A stretch of DNA of 64,000 bases from Planctomycetaceae bacterium (lineage in GTDB: Bacteria; Planctomycetota; Planctomycetia; Pirellulales; Pirellulaceae), in contig JABJJO010000084.1 of assembly GCA_018660825.1 (NCBI GenBank), positions 1 through 64,000 on the forward strand, given 5' to 3'. The notes under the pieces are model-generated. The model did not search any database. It saw only the letters and a list, made by a program, of their open reading frames with translations, and was not told where the DNA came from. Within the stretch, counting starts at the first letter, position 1; each line of letters opens with the position of its first letter. Below, in pieces: positions 47,324 to 55,972 of this stretch. Position numbers and translations under genes: made by a program.

Positions 47324-48556
47324 ATGACGGATCAAAATCTACTAAACTATCGCTGGTTAACATCTCCACAGGCGATCGCAAAATTTGATTGGCTTAAAAC
47401 TGCACTGCCATTGTCACCCAATCAGTTCGTGAAACTCCGTGACGAGGTTGGCGTGCAACGGGCTGGGATACTCGTCGCTCAAATGGAATTAAAACAGCGA
47501 GCAATCGAAAAATTCCCACGAGCGGAGCAGTTATTCTTCACCGAAATTGGCTTGCAACAATCAACGGATATGGCCATCGCTACGTTCAAAGCAACACAAT
47601 TGCAACAGGACTATCCTGCCGTCACTCATGTCACTGACCTCTGTTGTGGTATCGGTGGTGATTTAATGGCTCTGGCAAAATCCTTCGATGTGATCGGAGT
47701 AGACATCGACCCAACAACCGCATGGATTGCCCAACACAATATAAATGTGACGAAAACTATCGGAACTGCCAAACTGTTGGCAAGCGACGCTAGCAACATG
47801 GACCTGGAATCGACAGATTGGGTTCATCTCGATCCAGATCGCCGCGCCGATGGTCAACGACACACCGCCATCGAAGGCTATTGCCCTCCGCCATCCTTTG
47901 TCGAATGGTTACTGACTCGTAACCGGCTTGATCAGCACGGTCTGTCTATTAAGCTTGCTCCCGCCACTCAAATCCCTGAGCATTGGCACAGCAAAATGGT
48001 CTGCTGCCAATGGATTCAATCACGCGGTGAATGTCGCCAACAACTCGCTATTTTTTCCACTAGTAGCCAACCGCGCACAACACAGGCCGTTGGCGTCGCA
48101 GCCAATGGTACTGCCGAATGGGTATTTAGCGTTGCCCAAGGCAAGCTCCATGACTCCAGCGACGTCGCCATTGCTGAAACATGCAAAACATACATTTACG
48201 AGCCCGCACCAGCTATCCGTGCCGCGGGACTTAACAACTCATGGGCACACCAATACCAACTCGATGCCATACACCGGCGTTTTAGTTACTACACATCCAA
48301 CGAACTACTGAGCCCGACGGGAGGCAGTCGTTTCCGAGTGATTGAGGAGATGACGTTTGACCGCAAAAAAATTAAACAATGGCTAAGAGTTCGCCATATC
48401 GGACAACTCGAAATAAAGAAACAGGGCCTACGGTTTTCACCCGCTGAACTACGAAAACAACTTCAACCTCACGGCGACAATCGAATCACGCTAATTATCT
48501 TAGGCGAAGCTCAATCGAGTGACCGAGCCATTGCCATCATGGCAGAACGCGAATAA
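47324..48556 (+). CDS. THUMP-like class I SAM-dependent methyltransferase
   Basis: 410 residues. A helical N-terminal domain (about 1-95) precedes a Rossmann methyltransferase core with VTDLCCGIGGDLMALA (SAM motif I), VIGVDIDPTTAWIA (acidic loop) and VHLDPDRRADGQRH at the catalytic position. A C-terminal THUMP-like domain (KIKQWLRVRHIGQLEIKKQG) follows. Members of this family are annotated as THUMP-like or trimethylguanosine-synthase-like RNA methyltransferases. The substrate is inferred to be RNA from the domain only. Cytoplasmic; no operon partner. Confidence 0.8.
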   Translation: MTDQNLLNYRWLTSPQAIAKFDWLKTALPLSPNQFVKLRDEVGVQRAGILVAQMELKQRAIEKFPRAEQLFFTEIGLQQSTDMAIATFKATQLQQDYPAVTHVTDLCCGIGGDLMALAKSFDVIGVDIDPTTAWIAQHNINVTKTIGTAKLLASDASNMDLESTDWVHLDPDRRADGQRHTAIEGYCPPPSFVEWLLTRNRLDQHGLSIKLAPATQIPEHWHSKMVCCQWIQSRGECRQQLAIFSTSSQPRTTQAVGVAANGTAEWVFSVAQGKLHDSSDVAIAETCKTYIYEPAPAIRAAGLNNSWAHQYQLDAIHRRFSYYTSNELLSPTGGSRFRVIEEMTFDRKKIKQWLRVRHIGQLEIKKQGLRFSPAELRKQLQPHGDNRITLIILGEAQSSDRAIAIMAERE

Positions 48557-48706
48557 TCCGTTTAATCCGGTCCGGTGTGGGACATTCCTTGCCTGCACCT
48601 ACCACTCCAGTCAAAGAATTACAAATCAGCAGACCTAAATGTCGAATGATTAAATAAGGGACGTCCGGGATTTAATATTTTTTTCTGATAGCAGGAGTAG
48701 AAAAAC

Positions 48707-49462
48707 ATGAGATGGATTACAAAACGATGTATCGTACTACTCCTGTTTTCAGGCGTAATTGTAGTGCCGTTGTTGCTCATAAATTCCACATCAGAAATGG
48801 GTTCTACCACGGGATCAGACGACGCAGGAACATGGCAGCGCATGACGCAATGGTTTGGTAACGTTGGTGATTCCATCACAGATTTCTTTGCGTCTGACAA
48901 TGACACGGATGCCATCGGAGTGGTCACACAAGAGTCGGCGTTAACCGCAAACCCAACTGGCAATACCCCGCATCTAGATGGAGGGGTAATTGGTCGATTT
49001 GGAGATATTATCAACATGAACATAACACCCAAATGGATTACACAACGCTGGGCCCGCGTCTCGAAGAATATACAAAGTGGCCCGTGGCAAGGTTACCGAG
49101 TTCCGATTGTGACGGGCGAGAAAACCAATGACCTCGCTGGGGCACTAACCTATTACTTCGACAACCAGCAACAGTTACAACGCATCGCCTTTCGTGGCAC
49201 CACTGGTGAACCGCAAAGAATAATCACGATGCTACAACAAGAATTTCATTTAACAAAACGCCCAACATCCCTCACTGGCTTATACATTAAAAGCCAAAAC
49301 CGACGTCCCGTTAGCGTATTGATGATTACTCGTCTCCCTCACGCTGCCACCCAAAACGACGCTGCCCGCTACTCTCAATACACCATTCAATTCGAATTAA
49401 ATCGCCCCTCAATTGGCACTCAACTTAGCGATCGCTATAAGAACATCTTGGCCGCTAAGTAA
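48707..49462 (+). CDS. Membrane-anchored protein of unknown function
   Basis: 251 residues with an N-terminal hydrophobic segment (CIVLLLFSGVIVVPLLLI, residues about 8-25) and a periplasmic remainder. After a flexible, acidic stretch (about 30-80), a conserved-looking domain begins GRFGDIINMNITPKWITQRW and includes LAGALTYYFDNQQQLQRIAFRG, resembling a small alpha-beta fold. I do not recognise the family. It is preceded by a poor ribosome binding region (CAGGAG at about 48693-48698). Confidence 0.68.
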   Translation: MRWITKRCIVLLLFSGVIVVPLLLINSTSEMGSTTGSDDAGTWQRMTQWFGNVGDSITDFFASDNDTDAIGVVTQESALTANPTGNTPHLDGGVIGRFGDIINMNITPKWITQRWARVSKNIQSGPWQGYRVPIVTGEKTNDLAGALTYYFDNQQQLQRIAFRGTTGEPQRIITMLQQEFHLTKRPTSLTGLYIKSQNRRPVSVLMITRLPHAATQNDAARYSQYTIQFELNRPSIGTQLSDRYKNILAAK

Positions 49463-49956
49463 CATCATTGCCGTTTATCCGAGCGCACATCTTAGGAATA
49501 CCACCATTCAAGTGCAGTAAACCGGAACAAACGACAGCGTCGACAGTGAATCTTATTTAGTCGACAGGTTTTCCACACCTCCGCTGACGACTCACAGTCA
49601 ACAATTACTTCTCAATACGTACCTCATTACAGGCTGTACTTACAGCTTTTAACTTCTTTGCAATGTTTATTGACTCTTTGCCGACTAAGTACTTTGATTG
49701 TGGTACTAGCAAGTTTACAATCGTAACTCGGTTCCGCTTTATCACTGGTACATAACAAGTTACCCGCGATAAAACAGAAGCGATCTCATCTGAAGCAAAT
49801 ACAGTTACCCGACTCCACATCGGGCTGTTATTAATTCAAATGTAGTACATGTAAATAAAAAAGCCTGAGTCAAGGAATCTCGCGGCATCCAAATGATGTG
49901 CCCGAGGGTTGTAACTACGATGGTTGCAACAGACTTTCGCTTCCGACGCGTAAAGG
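49463..49956. other. Gene-poor region upstream of dnaA
   Basis: 494 bp. Contains one DnaA-box-like nonamer TTTTCCACA (49569-49577), two copies of GTCGACAG (49539-49546 and 49560-49567, 21 bp apart), an AT-rich stretch, and a minus-strand 71-codon frame listed separately. A single box is not enough to claim an origin. No RNA gene was recognised. Confidence 0.4.
49605..49820 (-). CDS. Possible small protein of unknown function
   Basis: 71 codons from an ATG at 49820. The translation has a reasonable mix of residues and hydrophobic periodicity (RVTIVNLLVPQSKYLVGKES, INIAKKLKAVS), unlike typical shadow frames, and no other gene overlaps it. Codon choice is rich in GTA, unlike the neighbours. No ribosome binding site or family match was recognised. 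It may be spurious. Confidence 0.3.
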   Translation of the reverse strand: MWSRVTVFASDEIASVLSRVTCYVPVIKRNRVTIVNLLVPQSKYLVGKESINIAKKLKAVSTACNEVRIEK

Positions 49957-51372
49957 ATGAAAAGCCGAGTGACCAAGGACGAACAGAACATCCTGTCAGC
50001 GATCATGAATGACGTCGCTAACAAGATTGGCAATCCGATATTCGAACTATGGTTCGACCACACAGTTCAATGGAACCTGTCCGGATCGACGCTTTCGATT
50101 TCTGCGCCCACTGCGTTCGCAATGGAACGGATTCGACGAGTTTATCAACGTGATATTGCTGAAGTGGCGTGCAGTACTAAAGGACGATTATTACAACTTG
50201 AATTCACCGTCGCTCCAACAGAAAACGAGTTAACATCAAGTACGTCACAAGACGATCAAAACCTCCTCGAGACAACTGCCCACGTGTCGCCACTGACTGT
50301 ACCCACGTCACGCGCAGCGCACGATGAAACCTCCACACTAAACGCTCAGCCACGCCCCACTTTCTCCAACCTTGTATGTGGAGCATCAAACCAAATCGCA
50401 TTCGGAGCTTCCCAGGCCATCGTTGAAAGCCCAGGAACGATATCACCACTATTCGTGTATGGACCATCTGGCAGCGGCAAAACACATCTGCTGCAATCAA
50501 TCTGGGATGAATTCCGCGGCCGCGTTAAACCTGGCCGAGCGATGTATCTAACGGCCGAGCAATTTACCACGCATTTCCTCGAAGGTCTCCAAGGAAAAGG
50601 GCTCGCTAGTTTTCGGCGGCGATATCGAGATGTTGACGTGCTTCTTATTGACCAAATTGAGTTTTTTGTCGGTAAATCGGCAACCACATTGGAATTTCAC
50701 TACACGATCGATTCACTGCTTCGCAGCGGTAAGCAGCTTGTTTTTTCAGCAAAAGCACCGGCAACTGAGATTGTCGGACTTGGAGCAGACTTAGTGGCGC
50801 GCTTGTCTAGCGGTTTAGTGTGCAATATAGCACCACCGGACGAAAGCATGAGACTGCAGATTGCCCAACAATACTGCAGCAGACACCAATTAGACATTAG
50901 TTCTGAGATAGTTCTAATGCTGGTCCGACGAGTTCAACCTGACGCACGGCACGTGCAGGGAGCCCTAAACCGCATTCGCATTTTACAGCAAGTGGCGGGG
51001 ACGGGGCTAACGCTGAGACAGGCGGAGGAACAACTTAATGATCTTTTCCAATGTGTACAACGACCTGTCGGTATCCAGGACATTGAAAAAGCGATCTGTA
51101 AAACATTTGGGCTCGATAAGAAAAGCCTGCGGTCAAACGGAAAAATCAAGTCTATTAGCCACCCCCGCATGCTAGCGATGTGGCTGGCTAGGAAATACAC
51201 TCGAGCTGCCTACTCGGAAATTGGCGAGTTCTTTGGAAACCGAGCGCACACCACAGTCATTTCCGCCAACCGCCGAGTCGCCAGTTGGATTAAAGCCGAC
51301 GCGTCCATCACAATGGCCTACGGCGAATGTCGAGTCGCCGACGCCATCAAACGCGTCGAAGCACACTTCTAA
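49957..51372 (+). CDS. dnaA: Chromosomal replication initiator DnaA-like protein
   Basis: 471 residues with the DnaA architecture: domain I (about 1-85), a short linker, AAA+ domain III with Walker A GPSGSGKTHLL, Walker B VLLIDQIEFF, the arginine-finger region LVARLSSGL, and domain IV with the DnaA-box-binding helix-turn-helix (YSEIGEFFGNRAHTTVISANRRV). Walker B normally reads LLIDDIQF; here the second aspartate is glutamine. Domain IV has AHTT where DHTT is usual. Both changes suggest a divergent paralogue. The start could also be the GTG at 49969. The gene is not next to dnaN. Confidence 0.9.
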   Translation: MKSRVTKDEQNILSAIMNDVANKIGNPIFELWFDHTVQWNLSGSTLSISAPTAFAMERIRRVYQRDIAEVACSTKGRLLQLEFTVAPTENELTSSTSQDDQNLLETTAHVSPLTVPTSRAAHDETSTLNAQPRPTFSNLVCGASNQIAFGASQAIVESPGTISPLFVYGPSGSGKTHLLQSIWDEFRGRVKPGRAMYLTAEQFTTHFLEGLQGKGLASFRRRYRDVDVLLIDQIEFFVGKSATTLEFHYTIDSLLRSGKQLVFSAKAPATEIVGLGADLVARLSSGLVCNIAPPDESMRLQIAQQYCSRHQLDISSEIVLMLVRRVQPDARHVQGALNRIRILQQVAGTGLTLRQAEEQLNDLFQCVQRPVGIQDIEKAICKTFGLDKKSLRSNGKIKSISHPRMLAMWLARKYTRAAYSEIGEFFGNRAHTTVISANRRVASWIKADASITMAYGECRVADAIKRVEAHF

Positions 51373-51378
51373 GGCTGA

Positions 51379-51405
51379 CCCATTCGTTAAACGAACGGGG
51401 TTTTT
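51379..51405 (+). terminator. Intrinsic terminator after dnaA
   Basis: CCC-A-TTCGT pairs with ACGAA-C-GGG around a 3-base loop (TAA) and is followed by TTTTT. The stop codon of the convergent oxidoreductase gene lies inside the hairpin. Confidence 0.7.
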
Positions 51406-52682
51406 CCAGGTCGAGCGACATCGGGAACAGCGATGTCACTCCATTCGTAAGCCGCCGGAGTCATGTCTTGCTTGGAATTCATCATCTGTTCCCAAGTCAG
51501 TGTCTTACCCGTATAGCAAACTTCTCGCCCCATGATTGCAAGCATTGTGCTTTTGCACATGTAATCGCCATTGTTAATCGTGTTTCCTGAGCGGATTGCG
51601 GCGTACAGCTCTTTGTGCTCTACGTCGTACATACTTGGCTTAGGCCCTTTGTAACGCCATTTCTCTTCGCCATTAATACTGTAAGAATTATGTAATACGC
51701 GAGCGATGCCTTTAGTACCAACAACGAAATCTTCCACGTTGTTTGAACATCCCGCCATCTGTCGAGTGTAGGCGTGAGTTTTAACTCCATTCGCCCATTC
51801 ATAGCATACGGAAAAATGATCAAAGACGTGCCCCCATTTTTCGTCGGTACGTTCTTGACGTCCACCCAACCCAGTGGCGCGTACTGGCGGTTCGTCGCCC
51901 ATAAGCCACATCGCTTTATCTAAACTATGGATGTGTTGCTCAACAATATGATCTCCGCCAAGCCAAGTAAAATACAGCCAGTTTCGCATCTGGTATTCCA
52001 TTTCACTCCATTCAGGTTTTCGGCCACGGTGCCATAATGTACCTGTCAAATAATTTTCTTGTATCGAGCGAATTTCGCCAATCACTCCGTCTTGAATTTT
52101 TTTCATGATTTTGCGAACACCATAATCATATCGCCAGCACAATCCAGAGACGACGTTAAGATCTTTTTCCTTTGCTTCGCGTACACTATCCATCACACTT
52201 CGCACACCAGCAGCGTCAGTCGCTACGGGTTTTTCACAAAACACATGTTTGTTTTGAGCAATCGCTTCTTTAAACATCGCCGGTCGAAAATGCGGAGGTG
52301 TGCACAGTAAAACCACATCGATATCTGTGGCTAACAACTCCTTGTATGCATCAAAGCCAACAAAACTATGGTCGTCGTCAACTTGGAATTTGTCGCCAAT
52401 CTGGCGGCCCAATATATTCTTAGAATGCTCCAACCGATCGGGAAAAGCTTCGGCCATTGCCGTCAGACGCAAGTTATCTTCCGCTCGCATGGCGTTAACA
52501 GCAGCTCCACTACCACGGCCACCGCAGCCAATTAAACCAATTTTCAAGATATCCGAACCTTGAGCATGCACTGGATTTGCTACGGTAAGCGATGTCGCTG
52601 CAACGCCGCCCGCTAAAACCGATGACTTCAAAAAATCTCGGCGATTCGAATTTTTATTAGACGCTTTATTATTGGACGACAT
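51387..52682 (-). CDS. Gfo/Idh/MocA-family oxidoreductase with Tat leader
   Basis: 431 residues. Leader NRRDFLKSSVLAGGVAATSL is twin-arginine-like. The NAD(P)-binding Rossmann domain opens KIGLIGCGGRGSGAAVNAM. The motif CEKPVATDAAG contains the conserved EKP of this family. The C-terminal substrate domain holds WFTWLGGDHIVEQHIHSLDKAMW. Exported members of the family act on sugar derivatives (for example glycoside dehydrogenation). The substrate is unknown. The stop lies inside the dnaA terminator hairpin. Confidence 0.92.
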   Translation of the reverse strand: MSSNNKASNKNSNRRDFLKSSVLAGGVAATSLTVANPVHAQGSDILKIGLIGCGGRGSGAAVNAMRAEDNLRLTAMAEAFPDRLEHSKNILGRQIGDKFQVDDDHSFVGFDAYKELLATDIDVVLLCTPPHFRPAMFKEAIAQNKHVFCEKPVATDAAGVRSVMDSVREAKEKDLNVVSGLCWRYDYGVRKIMKKIQDGVIGEIRSIQENYLTGTLWHRGRKPEWSEMEYQMRNWLYFTWLGGDHIVEQHIHSLDKAMWLMGDEPPVRATGLGGRQERTDEKWGHVFDHFSVCYEWANGVKTHAYTRQMAGCSNNVEDFVVGTKGIARVLHNSYSINGEEKWRYKGPKPSMYDVEHKELYAAIRSGNTINNGDYMCKSTMLAIMGREVCYTGKTLTWEQMMNSKQDMTPAAYEWSDIAVPDVARPGKTPFV

Positions 52683-52814
52683 TCACTTCTCCTGCTGTAA
52701 TCTAAAAAACAATCAATTGGTTCTAATATCATTCATTCCGTCTATCTAATCTTATAGAAGACGAGGGAAAGATACAAGCAAAGAACAAAGAGCTGCGAAA
52801 CCCAAGTGCAACAA

Positions 52815-54005
52815 CTAATTCACTCGCTGCATATATCGCTGAAATCCCCGTTGCAACTCTCGTATAGTTTCACCGAACGCCTCTTCAAAGTCACGCAAAC
52901 GAATCTCCGAATTATCAGCACATAACGACTGCTTCGCCCCGTGGGTCTTTAAATAATTCAAGAACTCTTCACGACGAGTCCTAATAAGAAAATAGGTAAG
53001 GGCCCATGATTGGGCATAGGCCATTCGAATCGTTGCCGAGTCACGAAAGGCTCGATCATGCGAGACCAGTTCCTCGAGATTCATTACTTTCCGTACTCGG
53101 CTAGCTGTCCGATATATCCCTAAATGCAATGGACTTACGGACCCTATGGGCTGGTATCCCGTTTGCGTTTTAAGATTGGGTGGTTCAAAGAATATCGCAA
53201 GGCCTTCGCTAAACCACAATGGATGGGGCGCAAGCCTCGTTTGCAACCCCGAGTTATAGCTGAGTTGATGCGTCGCTTCATGGATAACTGTTGCCATCGT
53301 GCGTGAGGCCAAAATACTACTCGCTCCCCTAGCAATCCCATTTCGTTGCGCAACATCAATGGCTAGCAAATTCACTCGATTCGTTTTCTGGCTGTAGTAT
53401 CCATGAACACTACTGACTGCGGCACCCAATTCATTCTGACCGTGTTGTTGATACATCTCACGATTGCCGTGCAATACGATGACCAGTTGGTTTGGCGGCG
53501 GGGTCAGTGATAGCCCACGGTTTCTCCAAAATGCAAAAAAACCCTTGAATAGTCGCTCCAAGGCGGCAGTACAGCGGTTCGTGTCCACTGCTGATGCGGA
53601 AGAGCAGATCACGTAATGCGTTGAACTTTGCACATTAAACTGACTACCAAACTCTCGTTGTAACGTACGGCTTACCACACCCTTGTCAGCGTACTCAAAA
53701 GGCGCTGAATCAGATATTTGTTCGATCACTGACTGTTTTTTTAGCAGATGATAATGCGAGTCGGCGGTCATCAACAACAGCGTGTCTAATGACGGTGTTG
53801 TAACGAAAGTGCCCTTCAAGGTGATTTGGTGACCACCATCTTGAAAAGTCACGATGTCAACAGCGTGCAAGCGACCCTGCAATGAGTGCAACGATAATGG
53901 CAACAACGACGGAGACAACAAACAGAGCAGGGCAGTCAAAAACAACAAGACTGCTCGAATTGTGACGCAATTTTTCACTGTCGCTGAACTCTCCTCACGC
54001 ACCAC
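52815..54005 (-). CDS. Secreted DUF1570-family HExxH protein
   Basis: 396 residues with an N-terminal hydrophobic segment (AVLLFLTALLCLLSPSLLPL) acting as signal peptide. The catalytic-type motif is HEATH in ATVIHEATHQLSYNSG, with a downstream glutamate in WFSEGLAIFFEPP, the gluzincin arrangement seen in DUF1570. N-terminal 150 residues are beta-rich. It is a longer relative of the protein at 1492-2343. Export and metal binding are likely; proteolysis is unproven. It is 13 bp downstream of the next gene on the same strand. Confidence 0.83.
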   Translation of the reverse strand: MVREESSATVKNCVTIRAVLLFLTALLCLLSPSLLPLSLHSLQGRLHAVDIVTFQDGGHQITLKGTFVTTPSLDTLLLMTADSHYHLLKKQSVIEQISDSAPFEYADKGVVSRTLQREFGSQFNVQSSTHYVICSSASAVDTNRCTAALERLFKGFFAFWRNRGLSLTPPPNQLVIVLHGNREMYQQHGQNELGAAVSSVHGYYSQKTNRVNLLAIDVAQRNGIARGASSILASRTMATVIHEATHQLSYNSGLQTRLAPHPLWFSEGLAIFFEPPNLKTQTGYQPIGSVSPLHLGIYRTASRVRKVMNLEELVSHDRAFRDSATIRMAYAQSWALTYFLIRTRREEFLNYLKTHGAKQSLCADNSEIRLRDFEEAFGETIRELQRGFQRYMQRVN

Positions 54006-54017
54006 TTAGAACCGCGC

Positions 54018-54995
54018 TCAGCCACCCTGACCAACTGACGACGCAGTAGAACGATTCGGGCCGGTTGAGAGCACCTGAGTTTCTGTCATCCGCGACAAAT
54101 AATGAATCATGCTCGCTGCACCTCGAAATCCAATGACCCGTTCATCGAGCTCCATTTTAGATGAATAGATTCTCCCTGCATCCAAATCAAACTTAATCGT
54201 ACCGTGCTGTAATCGCTGCATCAATTGACTCTGGATTTTAGGATCATTCACTGGCGTTAGTACCTGCGTTCTGACAGAAATCGTCGCCAAGCCATTCTGG
54301 ACTTGTTCCAGTTTATACTGTTTCCGCAGTTGAATCGCTTGGACTCGTCCACTTTTCAAACGCACACGCACTTTTTCCATGCTGAACCATCGCTGCCCAA
54401 TTTTCACACTACGTTGTGGCAGTTGTGGTAATAACATTCCAATCCCAGGATTAAATTGGGCGACCGCATCGTCGCGGCGCACAATAGTGCCAGTCGGCGA
54501 AATAGTGATCGTTGCCAATGGCTTACCAATCGCCTCAGCTACTTTGATATAGCTTTCTGGAACAACTGCGTTTTTCTTACTGTCATAACGCACCTCCTCC
54601 TTACCCGTTACCTTTTGCCATAATTCAGCATCTTCAACTAAATGGACAAACGTCATGTTTCCCTGATCATCGACATTCGATATTTGAAAAACCCGAGTAG
54701 AAACACTGCGGGATTTAAGGCTTTCAAATTCACCTTCGATTTTTGTGTCCATTGAGACGAGATGAACGACTCGCGAGCGGACATTCTGTCCCACCATCAT
54801 CCGGTAGGCTAAACGGTATTCTTTGGTGGCGCCCGCATCAATAATCGCCGCACTGGTTGCTTTATCAAGCTGTTGCGCCAAGTCCTGCGGTTCACCCTGG
54901 AGTGTCGGTGCCAGCAGCAGTAATAATAATAACGCTCGCGACAGTGGCGATCCGTATTTCCGAAGTGTGACAACAACATTAGATTGTCGATTCAT
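54018..54995 (-). CDS. Secreted protein of unknown function (DUF6263-like)
   Basis: 325 residues. A hydrophobic leader (RALLLLLLLAPTLQGEP) marks export. The mature chain has long beta-strand patterns (RLAYRMMVGQNVRSRVVHLVSMD, AELWQKVTGKEEVRYDSKK, KIGQRWFSMEKVRVRLKSG) such as found in DUF6263-type proteins; that assignment is tentative. No catalytic motif is seen. The stop is 13 bp before the DUF1570 gene, so the two are probably co-transcribed. Confidence 0.68.
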   Translation of the reverse strand: MNRQSNVVVTLRKYGSPLSRALLLLLLLAPTLQGEPQDLAQQLDKATSAAIIDAGATKEYRLAYRMMVGQNVRSRVVHLVSMDTKIEGEFESLKSRSVSTRVFQISNVDDQGNMTFVHLVEDAELWQKVTGKEEVRYDSKKNAVVPESYIKVAEAIGKPLATITISPTGTIVRRDDAVAQFNPGIGMLLPQLPQRSVKIGQRWFSMEKVRVRLKSGRVQAIQLRKQYKLEQVQNGLATISVRTQVLTPVNDPKIQSQLMQRLQHGTIKFDLDAGRIYSSKMELDERVIGFRGAASMIHYLSRMTETQVLSTGPNRSTASSVGQGG

Positions 54996-55071
54996 CTGAT
55001 GCGTCCTTGCATGAATGAATGGTGTTGAATTTAAAGCGACTGCGTATCAATCGCAAAGCTGAAGCGTATTG

Positions 55072-55953
55072 TTATTTCTTATGGCGGATTCGACCACCCC
55101 AATCTAGCTTTTCACGTAGAGTCTGGTAATCATTTTGGCCAGCAACTTCAACCATCCGGAAGGTTTCTACCGCTCTTTTCACTTGGATGCGGTCCAATTC
55201 CGTAATATTTGCTAATACTTGTCCGTCGACAGTCACTGCCGTGTCTGCCGCACCCCCATGTATTTGCATCTCCATTATCCTGTCCGCTGAATCAACAACG
55301 GGCCGCACAGTAAGCGTATGGGGACTTAGAGGTGATATCACAAAAGCATCAAGAGATTTCCGAAGGATAGGCCCTCCGGCAGACAAGTTGTAAGCAGTCG
55401 ATCCCACCGGTGTGGAAATAATCAATCCATCACAACTGTACGTCGTAGCCAATTGACCATCAACGAACAAATCGATATCGAGAATGGCAAATGGAGCCCC
55501 GCGGACAATGGCTGCTTCGTTCAAGCCAATTGTCGACGCAATCGTCTCACCATCACGAATAACACTGCAGCGCAACATCAAATGCTCCACAATCGTGCAA
55601 TTCCCTGCAACCACGTCCTGAAATGCTTGGCTTAGTTGATCAGGAGAAATCGAAGCTAGAAACCCCAATTTACCAAGATTGACACCAACCACTGGAACCT
55701 GTTTGCTGCTGACGTCTTTGGCTGCGTGCAGAATCGATCCATCTCCTCCAAGCACAATTGCCAAGGCCGGCTGCTCAGCAAGGTCGTCCACGACATTGAA
55801 AAATTTATCAATGCACTCTCGAGTTCGCTGCTCTGCTTCAGCGGATATCCCATGACTACCACCAAGCACAACAACGTTGATACGAGACCCATCTTGTTTC
55901 ACCCAAGTGGGCTTTGCAGATTTTTGACTGCCGCTCGAATTTGGTTCATTCAT
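55072..55953 (-). CDS. nadK: NAD kinase
   Basis: 293 residues. GGDGSILHAAKD is the ATP/NAD-binding GGDG motif, preceded by the beta-strand LAIVLGGDG. NEAAIVRG and the glycine-rich PVGSTAYNLSAGGPI are the other family signatures. It phosphorylates NAD to NADP in the cytoplasm. The N-terminal stretch of about 25 residues is low in similarity to family. It lies 19 bp after dxs on the same strand, so the isoprenoid and nadK genes form one run. Confidence 0.96.
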   Translation of the reverse strand: MNEPNSSGSQKSAKPTWVKQDGSRINVVVLGGSHGISAEAEQRTRECIDKFFNVVDDLAEQPALAIVLGGDGSILHAAKDVSSKQVPVVGVNLGKLGFLASISPDQLSQAFQDVVAGNCTIVEHLMLRCSVIRDGETIASTIGLNEAAIVRGAPFAILDIDLFVDGQLATTYSCDGLIISTPVGSTAYNLSAGGPILRKSLDAFVISPLSPHTLTVRPVVDSADRIMEMQIHGGAADTAVTVDGQVLANITELDRIQVKRAVETFRMVEVAGQNDYQTLREKLDWGGRIRHKK

Positions 55954-55972
55954 AATATTTAGTAACGGTCTC

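Noticed and set aside
49463-49956. Replication origin
   Set aside because: Only one DnaA-box-like nonamer; no cluster of boxes.
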